Below, piece by piece: positions 47,930 to 57,883 of a DNA stretch of 64,000 nucleotides. The notes beneath the pieces are model-generated. The model had not been told where the DNA came from. It was given only the letters and a program-made list of their open reading frames with translations, and did no database searches. A program made the translations under genes and the position numbers. How positions within the stretch are numbered: the first letter of the stretch is position 1; each line of letters opens with the position of its first letter. This DNA comes from Fremontodendron californicum (Eukaryota; Streptophyta; Magnoliopsida; Malvales; Malvaceae): contig JAULJL010000005.1 in assembly GCA_030761205.1 (NCBI GenBank), positions 10,937,501 through 11,001,500 on the forward strand, in the 5' to 3' direction.

Positions 47930-50539
47930 AATGAAAATGCAATGATTCTAGAAATGATGCAATTACTTGAGATGACACAAATGCGAATTCCATGAAGAAT
48001 GTAAATGTAAAGGTAAAATGCAGATGCTTATGGAATAATGCCAATGCAAATACACATGAATGATGCAAATGCTTGCCGACACTGTGCAGATGCAAAAGCT
48101 CGATAAAGAGATGAGTGCTCATGAGTGATGCAAATGCCCCCGGTTGTTTTTCTAGACTTTGGCTTAGCCTTTCAAATTCATCTTTCCTCTTCAAATCAGA
48201 GTGTATCTTCAATTCATTTTGGCTATTCTCTTTGCCCCAAAAGTTTTCAAACTTTCATCAATAAAGATCTGAACTGAGTTCGATTTCTTCTTCTCATATC
48301 TGGAAGTCAGGACCTATCCCGGCAGTTCTATACCTTTGGGTTAGAGAAACCCTTGTCTCATGTCAACATCAAAAATGGGTATTTCAAAAATATTTTTATT
48401 TGTTTTCGCATTTTGAAAACTTCTGAACAAAAAATATTAACCCCACAATGTGTGATGTACAAATCTTTTGAAGACTAATGATCGTTGTTAAAATTTTCTC
48501 TAAGTATCAATCTGGTTTTTTTCAACTGGGATTGGCAAGGCTTGGTATAACAAGATTCTGGCTTTTCCAGGAAAACTTCATGACAAAAATGTATATCCCT
48601 TCTAGGCTCACAAATGGAATAGTTTTTATAAATCATGAATTCATTGAGAACCAAACAAATTCAACATTCTTTTAGTTTCCATATCAAGGCATTTTGACAA
48701 GCGTCAAGATTGGCCGGGATGTTTAAACTGGAAAGTTGATTTTGGAGGAAAAAAGTTTCAGTTTTTGAAGACAATCCTCTTAATGAGAACTGACAATTTG
48801 GGGGGTTCAGGAATTCCTAGATGTTCCTCGATGACCACTCCTTTAATAAGATCTTTTCTTTTGGGGTATCGGCACTATCATAGATGGCATCGAAAATTTC
48901 CAAATTTACTCTAAACCGACCATTTTTGGGTTTTCGCCCTAGAGTCCCATTTTTTCCATTTTTTTTTGTTCATTGTTTTACCATGCACTTGAGAATTCTA
49001 AATTCTTCCTTAGTGAAATGATAATTCGATGAAATGGGATAAAATCTGAGGAAAAACCTTTCAAATTAAATATTCATGCTTGATCAAAATGGACTTTTAA
49101 AGCATATAATGTAGGCCATAGCTCAGGTTCAGAAAGAAAGGATAAATAGGCCCAAAATATGTGTTTGGGGGTAATCAGATCAAGGATCATTTCTTGAGGA
49201 GGATTCTCTTTGAAGCATTTGTCCCTTCTCGAACATTTCTTTCCTTTTGACTTTGCTCTTTTTCTTCATTGCTTTTGGCTTTCCATTTGCCATGTCTTTC
49301 ACACATTTTGTTTTCTTTTTTATTGTGTTTTTCTTTTGTTTTTCTTGGCTTTCATTTCACCATCTTTTTCTCTTCTTTTTCTTTGACAGAGTGAGCCCGT
49401 ATTTATTCGGGGCTCCATTTGCTTTGTGTCTGTCCTTGAGCTATCACTCATTTCTCAATGATCTTTGAAAAGATCTTTCCTCGCATTTGCCCTCCAGTGT
49501 AGAGGGTAATCCTTGATCAGGGTTCAAAGAAGAAAGAATTCTTTTGGCTCAAAAGGGGTGACTATGGATAATTTCTTTTTGTGTGAAGGGGATATGAAAG
49601 ATGGCCATTTCTCATGTCAAGCACAAATATTCACATTGAAAAGCAATCCCCAGGGGAAATAGATATTCAGAATTTCATTTTGCACTTTGGAATCATCCGA
49701 ATTCTCACATGCATGATATCACAAATTTTTTCATTTTTCATTTTTCATCGCATGCCCCAACGATTCATGCGTTTAATCCATCCTTATTCACCATGTATCC
49801 ATCATTTCCATATATGATGCCCCAATTTGATTAACCATGAGAATCTGTATCAACGAGGAACATAGCAAGTCTAGGTCTGTTTTGAAAAGGCTGAGTTTCC
49901 AATCTGAGTTCTTTGAAGAGACAAGGAAAATATGACCCAAAAACAGGTTTTCTCTAGGACAGGGGATAATCTAGTTTAATCATTGTGCCCCAGGGTGTCA
50001 ATCATGAAGTAATGTCTAGGCAATTAGTGTTTTGTGGTCATTGGGAAAGGTCATGAATGGTTTTAGCACAATCTTGACACATACCAAATTATCAAAATCT
50101 GGATTCTTGAAAGAATGTCTCATTTGTTTGATTTTCAAGGAATTTGAAAATTTTCAAAAAGTTCGTTCTTTTGCTCATAGCATAGACTAAGATCTACATC
50201 TTTGCTTATTCTGTGATGACAATGGTTTTATGAAGTCAAATCATTCATATTCCTTGAAGCATTAGGTCTTTCAAGTGGTCTCGGTTCAAAAGATTTAGGC
50301 TTAGGAAAGCCTAAAAGAAAGGGCTGAAGGTATTGGGTCATTTCTAACAATGATCATCAATTTTCTTGAGACTATCCATTACTAAAAATTCCTTAATGCT
50401 TGTTTTTTGCAAATTCAAGTTATTGTTGAAACACAACAAACACAAAGCATTTAAAATACAAAATTCATTTAATTAACATGAGACAAGTGCTTTCCTCATC
50501 ACAGTGTATAGAACTACATATGTCAAAAACCTAATATGA
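47930..50539 (-). other. Non-coding internal region of element 2
   Basis: Collinear in reverse with element 1 32256-35000. No pol motifs. Short frames are scattered and not conserved between the two elements. Confidence 0.7.
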
Positions 50540-51997
50540 TCATGCACAATGTTTCTTATGACACTTGACTTCCCCATCTTCAAAACTTATCGAACCAGCC
50601 TTGATGAGATCTCTGACCTTGTACTTCAAAGCGGGGCAGTTCTCTGTTGAGTGACCTTGATTGCCAGAATGGTACCCACAACACTCATTAGCATCATACC
50701 AGCTCGGATAAGGGGGTTTCAGAGGCGCTATTTGCATGGGTGTCACAAGGTGATTCTGGATGAGTTGAGGTAGTATCTCACTGTATGTCATAGGAATCGG
50801 GTCAACCGGATTTCTTTTTCGCTTTTTATGCCCCTTTCGATTATCCCCAAGGGTGTTCGATTGATAGACAGATGTAAATTCTGGTGTATTTGCAGTCATT
50901 GGTTGGTAGGGATAAAAACCATGAGAGACATTATTCAAGGTAGAGTAAAATGGCTGATATGAGGAGAATTGGGGAGGTGGGGCAAAGTCTTCCACGACTT
51001 GGGTATCTTCCTTTTTCTTTTCAGATGCCCCCTTGTTCTTGGTATTGGATGTTCTTTCTCCTTCAATTTTCCCATCCTTGATAGCATTCTCAATCATCTC
51101 CCCTGAAATTACCATGTCTGAAAAATTATTTGTGATGTTGCCAACAAGTATATCATAGTACGGGGCCTGCAGTGTATTCACAAAAAGGACAATGGTTTCC
51201 TTCTGAGTTAAGGGCGGTTGTACTTGGACGGCCAGGCTCATCCACCGTTGCACATATTCTTTGAAGCTCTCAGTAGCTCTTTTCTTCATATTTTGCAAGG
51301 TGAGACGGTCAGGCGCCGTGTCAGTCATATGCTTGTACTGGTTTAGAAAAACCCTAGCCAGGTCATTCCAAGAGTGAATCTGATCCTTGCTCAACTGACT
51401 ATACCACCTAATTGCGGATCCGCTGAGGCTATCTTGAAAACAGTGAATCAAAAGCTTATCATTATCTATATGACTTGTCATCTTCCGGCAGAACATAGTG
51501 ATGTGGGCTGATGGATCAGTCATCCCGTCATATTTCACGAAGTCAGGGATCTTGAACTTAGGAGGAATGACTAAATCGAAGACCAAGCATCGTTCTTTCG
51601 CCTCCACACTCCCGAATACATCTGTTCTTTCTATTGCCCGGAGCCTTTCATCTAACAACTGATATTTCCCTTGGGAATCTGCCAACTCAACCTCATTTAC
51701 TGCAACCCTTTTCAACTTTGCCTGTTCAGCCGGATCATCTGAGTTTAGGACATTGACGGGGTTAACAGTGTTCTGGGCATCACTTATTGCGACCTCATCT
51801 TGGCCCTTTTGTACCTCTAACCCTTCTTAGGCGACAAAGTTTTCGGTGTATCCTTTTCCCTTGATTACAGCAGACATTAGCTCCATCAGTTTAGTCATCT
51901 GATCCTTAGATTCTGCTTGAGATTTTGCTAGCTGTTCTCGCAATTCTCTCTGTTCCCTTTCCATTTTTTCCATTCGGGCAACTTGTTCATCCTCCAT
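50540..51997 (-). pseudogene. gag of element 2, interrupted by one in-frame stop codon
   Basis: A 486-codon frame from the ATG at 51997, homologous to gag of element 1, with the same coiled-coil start, gag core (FKIPDFVKYDGMTDPSAH, IRWYSQLSKDQI) and a C-terminal CGYHSGNQGHSTENC knuckle. A TAA at 51829-51827 interrupts codon 57. After it the frame is open to the end; the first downstream methionine is at 51715, giving 391 residues that include the whole gag core and knuckle. The two stop sites of element 1 are sense codons here. A shortened gag from the internal start is conceivable. Confidence 0.85.
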
Positions 51998-52456
51998 AGC
52001 ACCAGCCTGTATTAAAAGTGTACTCAGTACTTCTTCTGATTTGAAATGGAAATTCTTTCAAAGACTCCTAAAGCCAAGCCAACTTCTATTTTATTTCCCC
52101 CAAATGCATGTCATGATGAATGAGCCATGAATGCAATTTGATGCATGTGAAGCCTAAACAATATGATGTATGGATATGTACAATGGAAACATGCTGACCA
52201 TATATGTAATAAATGCAATCACAATGCCAACATGTTGCAAACAAAGAATAAACAAATCAACACATGGATATATGCAATGACTGATCATGTGCATTTTAGC
52301 ATATTTCCCAATGAATGATCATATATCCTATGAATGCAACACGGTGTCAATTATGATACATGCAAACAATGAATGATTGATATAGAGTATATACAAAGAA
52401 AATCATGCTAACCATGTGTGTCATGAATGCGACCTAATGCTAACATGATGTATGTA

Positions 52457-54464
52457 TGATAACTCGTATAATTATATAGTTTTTAGTTATGTTTTATTAT
52501 TGTTTTGTGTCAAATACGAGTTATTATTGTTTAGTCTAATTGTGTTTATGATCTTTTATATTTTTATGTAATTTGGTGTTTTTCACAAGTTTCTTTGAGT
52601 GATTTCAGATTACTAGAATTAAGGGCAAATCCAGTTCAGTTCCAGTTCCGATACCTTTTGCCATATCAGCTATATCTGGAGTTTCACTGAAGCAATAAGG
52701 CTGAAATTTGTAGCCGTGCAAAGCTAAGAGGCATATCTATCGTTTTCATGTTTTACACTTCTTGAAACGGAGTCGTTTTCCCTAGCGAAATCGACCATCA
52801 AGTTGGCTGATGTGCAATGATGTCTGTGCTGACCTGTTTTCGTATTTTGCCCATATCTGCTTATCCACATCAGAAAATGAGCTGATTCCAATGGCTATGG
52901 ATCCGTAACTGATACGGGAACCTTTGTCTAGAAGACCATATGATCAGATCAGGCCTCTAATATTGACGAAATCGACCATCAAGTTGGCTGATGTGCAATG
53001 ACGTCTGTGCTGACCTGTTTTCGTATTTTGCCCATATCTGCTTATCCACATCAGAAAATGAGCTGATTCTAATGGCTATGGATCCGTAACTGATAGGGGA
53101 ACCTTTTTCTAGAAGACCATGTGATCAGATCAGGCCTCCAACATTGACGAAATCGACCATCAAGTTGGCTGATCAAAATTGTCATACAATATGACGAAAA
53201 TTGTTAGAAAAATTCACCCACCTATTATACCTACCTTTGAAATTTGTAAAGCTTGTCTCTTGTCATTTAGCCCTCCAAAATGTGTATAAATAGAGGGCCT
53301 TGGATGATTGTAGAGGATCATATTGTACATAGGTAGGATATTAGCCATTGTAATAAAATTCTCTAAGTTTTCTTCTTCTTTCTTTTCTCTAGTTTTGTTT
53401 TTCTTTAGAAAGAGCAAGAGGTTGGATAATTAATATTCTTCTTCTTCTTCTTTCTTTCTTTTATTTTCTTCTTAGATTCTATTTAATTTTATGTTTATAA
53501 TGCCTATGCTAGGCTAAACTTCTATTTGGTTAAGGGTGATTTCAAAGCCCTAGACATGTTTTGTGATTGATTTTCAGATTCTATCTATCATTAATTTTCT
53601 ATCAAAGTTGCTTATGTTCTTCTACAAGAATTGTTCATGATGTTGTCTTGATTTATTTAGGTGTACAACTAGATAGATCTTGATAATTATCTATTGCTAG
53701 TCTAGGAGTCTTGATCCGTGTAATTGTCTTGATTTCCTATTCATAAGTGGCAATTTGTGATTAATGATTATGGTCAAGTTTTCAATAATTGCAAAGTGGA
53801 ACATAACCTAAGTTGAACAATCCGAGCTTATGTGTTTGTTGCTTAGACCAACCTATCTTTCTCATCATAAAGCTGCCATTAAATTGAATTTAGAGAGCTT
53901 ATTCTAGGTTGTTTAATGGTTAGAGATTAAATAGAGAGCTTGTTCTATTTAACGACAAACTAAGGAAAGATTGGGATAACAGAGCTTGTTGTTATCTACG
54001 GTTGTTAACTTTGATAGTTGGTTGATATTGATAGATCTGAAATTGATTCTTAATGATGTCTAGTGGTGGAGAATGAAACCTTAACCATATTTTTCATATT
54101 TGATTCTTCTTACTTACTTGTTTTCTTACTTTTAGTTTGCTTATTTTTTATATTTATTTTTATTGGCTGGTTATACCGCCTAATTTAGTATATATATATT
54201 TATTGGCTGGTTATACCGCCTAATTTAGTATATATATTTTTATTGGCTGGTTATACCGCCTTGCATCTTATTCTTATTATTTACTTTAGTTTAAATCTGG
54301 CTTCAAAAACCCCTTTTCTTTTATTGTTCTTGAATTTAAGTTTTAAACTATTAACTTATAAACTAAAACCCAATCCCTGAGGACTCGACCCTTGCTAACT
54401 ACTATACTTACAATTTATCTTTTTAGTGCAAGGTTAAATAAGATACACTCTTTTGGGTGCATCA
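52457..54464 (+). repeat. 5' LTR of the nested element
   Basis: 2,008 bp, TGAT...ATCA. It contains 181-bp tandem units starting at 52786 and 52967 with a partial third at 53148, a TATA box at 53285 and a three-copy ~38-bp repeat (54163-54265, 'ggctggttataccgcc'). Confidence 0.96.
53285..53293 (+). promoter_or_regulatory. LTR TATA box of the nested element
   Basis: TATAAATAG in 'gtgtataaatagagggcc', a textbook plant core promoter. Transcription would start near 53315, giving U3 of about 0.86 kb. The copy in the 3' LTR lies at about 60271. Confidence 0.65.
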
Positions 54465-54468
54465 AATT

Positions 54469-54487
54469 TTTGGCGCCGTTGCCGGGG
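54469..54487 (+). other. Primer binding site of the nested element (tRNA-Asp type)
   Basis: TGGCGCCGTTGCCGGGGAT lies four bases after the LTR end. It is complementary to the 3' end of plant tRNA-Asp, the primer typical of Athila elements (family knowledge). Confidence 0.9.
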
Positions 54488-54607
54488 ATTGCTTTCTTTA
54501 GTTTATTTGTTACTTGGTTTATACTTATTTTCAGTTCTAATTAGTTTTATTTTCTTGTACATACAAGTTTTTCTTTTCAAATTTAAAAAAAAAAAAAAAA
54601 AAAAACA

Positions 54608-55546
54608 ATGGAATTGAGCAATCTAACACTTGAAGAGTTGGTGGCATACATGAACATGGAGAATCAACAAGCGAATCTCACCTCCCCAGTTCAACAATTT
54701 GCCATGGGAGGATGTCAAGGCCATCAATGGTTCCAAGACCAGCAGTATGATCATTACTCAAACACTTACCATGAGGGATGGTGGGATCATACTAATTATG
54801 GCTACTCGAAAAATTACCAAGAAGTAGATCTTTATGCCAATTACACTCATCCATCTAGATTTAATCAATCATGGTCTCAAGAACCAGATCTTTTTCAGCC
54901 ACTACATATGACTCAAAACTCAGGTACTTCTTTAGAAGATCTTGTCGATTCTCTTGTTACTAATACTTTGCAATTTCAACAGGAAACAAGGGCAAGTATC
55001 CAGAGTTTGGAAAGGCAAATGAGCCTATTGGCTAGTAGTATGGTGGTATGGGTAGCACAAAGATCTGAAGAACTCTCTGCCCAAACAATGATTAACCCAA
55101 AGGAGAATGCTACTATTGTGACCTTGAAAAATGAGGAACAAGATGAGGATGCGACAAAATTAGAAATGGATTCTATTCTTGAGGATAATGAAGCCACAAA
55201 TACAAATAAGAGTATTTCGGCACCTGAGGTAACGTTTAAAGTTCCACTTTTTACTAATGTTTTTTCTCCACCTTTTCCTAGTAGATTTGCAAAGTTCAAG
55301 GAGGATGAACATGAACAAGACACGCTGGAAACCTTAAACAGTTTGTTTGTGGATGTCATTCAACAAGTACCAAAAGATGCACCATTCCTCGATGAGATAT
55401 GCACCACCAAGGATGATGGAATAATACTTGTAATGGAGAATGCATCCACTGTTGTGCAAAGAAAGCTTCCTCTCAAACGCATAAATTTGGAAAATTTCAT
55501 GTATGAGCCTGACAAGCCTAAAAAGCCAAGAAGGGGTGTTGGTTAG
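54608..55546 (+). CDS. Reduced Athila-type gag/protease-region ORF of the nested element
   Basis: 312 codons, starting after a ~20-base A-run with context acaATGG. A Gln/Tyr/Trp-rich first third is followed by 'LEDLVDSLVTN...SIQSLERQMSLLASSM' (about 115-150), which resembles the 'sLExQxGQlA' end of Athila gag. Then comes a 'PPFPSRFAKF...' stretch (about 218-225) like the 'PPFPqR' segment before Athila protease. The usual capsid core and the protease active site are absent, so this is a shortened relic kept open. A structural or RNA-binding role is possible but unproven. It is followed by 390 bp of non-coding DNA before the next ORF. Confidence 0.65.
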   Translation: MELSNLTLEELVAYMNMENQQANLTSPVQQFAMGGCQGHQWFQDQQYDHYSNTYHEGWWDHTNYGYSKNYQEVDLYANYTHPSRFNQSWSQEPDLFQPLHMTQNSGTSLEDLVDSLVTNTLQFQQETRASIQSLERQMSLLASSMVVWVAQRSEELSAQTMINPKENATIVTLKNEEQDEDATKLEMDSILEDNEATNTNKSISAPEVTFKVPLFTNVFSPPFPSRFAKFKEDEHEQDTLETLNSLFVDVIQQVPKDAPFLDEICTTKDDGIILVMENASTVVQRKLPLKRINLENFMYEPDKPKKPRRGVG

Positions 55547-55935
55547 ATTCAAAACACTAACTCAAGTGTTAATTGGGAAGGCAGCCCAATTAAAGATGAA
55601 ATTGCCAACCTTCCATACTCAGATTTGCTTTCTTTTCCTTTTCCTTTTATTATTTTTTATTGTTTTTATTTATTTATTTTTATGTTTATTTGTTTAGTAT
55701 TTTAGGATTTTATTTAGAGTGTTTTGTTTTTGAGTCTTTTTATGTTGTTTTTCTTTCTGATCCTTGTTTTGAAAATAACTAGATGTAAATATAATTTTTA
55801 TTTTATTTTTTTTAACCCCGGTTAAATGGCGGATAACGGTACTCCGTGATTATTTAAATCGGTTCTATCAGATACCCACAAAACTGATATTGTATATAAA
55901 TTTCTCTTTCAATTTCTCTTTCATTTTTTTTCAGG
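55547..55935 (+). other. Spacer with putative internal promoter
   Basis: T-rich spacer. TGTATATAAAT at about 55892-55902 looks like a TATA box 35-45 bp before the next ATG. It is followed by a pyrimidine-rich run ending ttttttttcag immediately before it, which could be a plant Y-patch or a 3' splice site. Confidence 0.45.
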
Positions 55936-56472
55936 ATGGATGATATTCTCACAAGATTGCAGAAACGATTTCCTCCTTTTCCTCGAAATATTTTACTGAA
56001 GCTTTACCAAGTTCGATTTGAAAGATTAAGAATGCTTATGCACAAAGGGATTCCTGGAGACATACGTTGGATAATTGAAGCCAAGGTACGTGAAGATGAA
56101 TATCTTCCTATTTTGCATTTACCAGGTACAGGTAGAAGCACTTTTGCAAAGAAGCGACGAGCAAAGCGCATGAGTTCAAATTGCCACAAATGTGCACGAT
56201 GGACGTGTAACGGTAAATGTCGTTCTATTGGGATTCCGTCCTCTAATCGAGATAATAAAATTGAATTCATTAAGGATGGACTGAGTAAGGAGAATTTGGG
56301 TAATATCCAACTTTCTCTTGAGACGCATCCTAGTGGAGACATACAAAGAGAAATTCTTGATTTATGGCCGCAATTCCAAAGGGAATGGCAACATCTTGGG
56401 AATCTGATGTTAAAAGACCCTGTTTGCCAGCTTGTAAGAAAACTGGATGGGAAGCATATCCTCGACTCATAG
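55936..56472 (+). CDS. Small basic cysteine-cluster protein, resembling carlavirus-type nucleic-acid-binding proteins
   Basis: 178 codons, intact, ATG in good context (aggATGGATG). The N-terminal half is helical and basic. 'GRSTFAKKRRAKR' (66-78) gives a nuclear-localisation-like patch, followed at once by C83-x2-C86-x4-C91-x3-C95, then a hydrophilic tail with 'IEFIKDG' (109-115). A basic RRA block before a CxxC pair and a short Cys cluster is the layout I associate with the nucleic-acid-binding / silencing-suppressor proteins of carlaviruses and relatives. This is recognition by pattern and needs a profile search. It is not a known retrotransposon protein. It could instead be a captured host zinc-binding protein. 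It sits directly upstream of the LOG ORF, possibly under its own promoter. Confidence 0.6.
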   Translation: MDDILTRLQKRFPPFPRNILLKLYQVRFERLRMLMHKGIPGDIRWIIEAKVREDEYLPILHLPGTGRSTFAKKRRAKRMSSNCHKCARWTCNGKCRSIGIPSSNRDNKIEFIKDGLSKENLGNIQLSLETHPSGDIQREILDLWPQFQREWQHLGNLMLKDPVCQLVRKLDGKHILDS

Positions 56473-56781
56473 AAGGCGTTTAAGCCGTTTCTGGACGTAA
56501 AACCAGAGGAAGATGTGAGCCACAATCACAACTACAATAAACGACTTCTCAGCTTTTGGTTTGATTTGCAATAACTTTATTTTGGTTTAATTTACGTGTT
56601 GTTCGATTTGTGTAATTATTCTCGTTTTTTTTTTATTTGTCTTTTACGGTTGATTTTTTCTTCTCTTTTTGATTTTCTTCCTGAAATCACGCAAAAATCT
56701 TTTGTTAGGTTAATATTTTCTTCTGACAGGTCAGATACACTTTCGGCGACATTATTACTCTTGTCTGATTCACTACTCAGT

Positions 56782-56819
56782 CCTCTATATATTACACCAT
56801 GTACTCATTCTCTTTCAGG
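56782..56819 (+). promoter_or_regulatory. Putative core promoter or splice acceptor before LOG
   Basis: CTCTATATATTACA (56783-56796) resembles a TATA box about 50 bp before the LOG ATG. 'attctctttcag|g' (to 56818) resembles a 3' splice site or pyrimidine patch. The same pair of signals precedes the upstream ORF at 55936. Confidence 0.45.
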
Positions 56820-56838
56820 CACTCGAAAAAGAAAAAAA

Positions 56839-57486
56839 ATGGAAAGTACTTCGTCCCAACGCATTAAAAAAATTTGTGTCTTTGGAGGTGCTTATCCAGG
56901 GAAAAATAACATATTCGCTGATGAAGCCATAAGAGTTGGAGTAATACTTGCCCAACAAAAGATCCACTTGATTTATGGAGGCGGTAGTACGGGTTTAATG
57001 GGAGCAGTCGCTACAGCAGCACACGCCGGAGGAAGTCCAGTTCTAGGAATCGTGCCAAAACTATTCACAAGTTTTTGTGGACCTACCTTGGGTAAGGAAA
57101 TACAAGTCTGGAGTATCCCTGAACGGATAACAATCATGTACCATTCTGCCGATGCATTCATTGCTTTACCAGGAGGTCTGGGTACATTGGAAGAAATAGC
57201 TTGCGTGGCTTCTTGGTCATCTTTGGTCACAAATAAGAAACCCATTGGTTTGCTTAACATTAATGGTTATTTTAGTAATTTGCTTTCATATTTAGATAAT
57301 GCTGTGGAAAATGGATTCATGTTTTCAGAGGCAAGGAGAACCATAATTTCTGCTACAACCATTGAAGATTTACTCAAAAAGCTCCAAGCTTATGAGTGTT
57401 TATCTGCTACGGTTGTTTCGCAAACGCTCGGAAAAAGAAAAAGAGATATGGACGAGCAAGGAGTGGATTGCACTTTGTCTTTGTGA
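56839..57486 (+). CDS. LOG: LOG: cytokinin riboside 5'-monophosphate phosphoribohydrolase, retrotransposon-borne
   Basis: 215 codons, the usual length of plant LOG proteins, which hydrolyse cytokinin ribotides to active free bases in the cytosol or nucleus. Rossmann-like start KKICVFGGAYPGK (10-22, canonical form CVFCGSSPGK), YGGGSTGLMG (46-55), and active-site motif PGGLGTLEE (111-119) matching PGGxGTxxE. The preceding 'ER' (95-96) keeps the conserved arginine, but the usual following lysine (R-K) is isoleucine. The C-terminal GKRKR (198-202) could be a nuclear signal. I chose 56839, not the in-frame 56596, because it matches the family N-terminus. The gene has no introns, unlike normal plant LOG genes with several exons, and is followed by an A27 tract, so it looks like captured cDNA. 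Activity is plausible but unproven. Confidence 0.93.
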   Translation: MESTSSQRIKKICVFGGAYPGKNNIFADEAIRVGVILAQQKIHLIYGGGSTGLMGAVATAAHAGGSPVLGIVPKLFTSFCGPTLGKEIQVWSIPERITIMYHSADAFIALPGGLGTLEEIACVASWSSLVTNKKPIGLLNINGYFSNLLSYLDNAVENGFMFSEARRTIISATTIEDLLKKLQAYECLSATVVSQTLGKRKRDMDEQGVDCTLSL

Positions 57487-57572
57487 CATTATCTAACATT
57501 TTGTTTGTTGTGTCTCAGTTATAATAAGTGGTTAGCAACCTCTACAGGTAATATATCCTAAATTTTACCTTC

Positions 57573-57599
57573 AAAAAAAAAAAAAAAAAAAAAAAAAAA
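57573..57599 (+). other. A27 tract, probable poly(A) remnant of the captured LOG mRNA
   Basis: Twenty-seven uninterrupted A, 87 bp after the LOG stop codon, preceded by 'gttataataagtgg' as a weak polyadenylation-like signal. Its position after a short 3' UTR-like stretch fits a retained poly(A) tail. Spontaneous A-run growth is the alternative, and another A-run exists at about 54586-54605. Confidence 0.6.
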
Positions 57600-57847
57600 G
57601 AAAGAAATTTGTGTTTTAAGCCATTTAAAAGTATTCATTCTGAACAAGGTCTGAGTAAGGGAGACTTGAGACATACCTTGTCAGTTTGATTTTAATCTTT
57701 TTATGTTTACTTGTTAATTTTTGTTTAGTATTTTAGGATTATTTAGGTTGCATGAGTTTGTTTTGTTTTGAGTCTTAGTTGTTCCTATTCTTATGTTATT
57801 AGTTCTTTTCTCTTACACATGATTCTTTCATTTGGGTTAATAGACTT

Positions 57848-57883
57848 ACATTGAGGACAATGTAAGAATTAAGTGTGGGGGGA
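57848..57883 (+). other. Athila-type hairpin and internal polypurine tract
   Basis: A 16-base near-palindrome acattgaggacaatgt, then a G-rich purine tract. I know this pair as a conserved landmark in Athila elements. It may act as a central plus-strand primer. Confidence 0.6.

Noticed and set aside
53214..53417. 67-codon frame repeated at 60200-60403
   Set aside because: Inside the nested element's LTRs and antisense to its promoter; duplicated only because the LTR is.
56086..56818. Splicing from AG|GTACGT in the cysteine-cluster ORF to the acceptor before LOG to make a fusion protein
   Set aside because: The donor is in phase 0 but the acceptor would then read out of the LOG frame, so no fusion results.
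56596..56838. Upstream in-frame extension of the LOG ORF
   Set aside because: The extra 81 residues are unlike any LOG N-terminus, overlap the TATA-like and splice-like signals, and the methionine at 56839 gives the normal family length.
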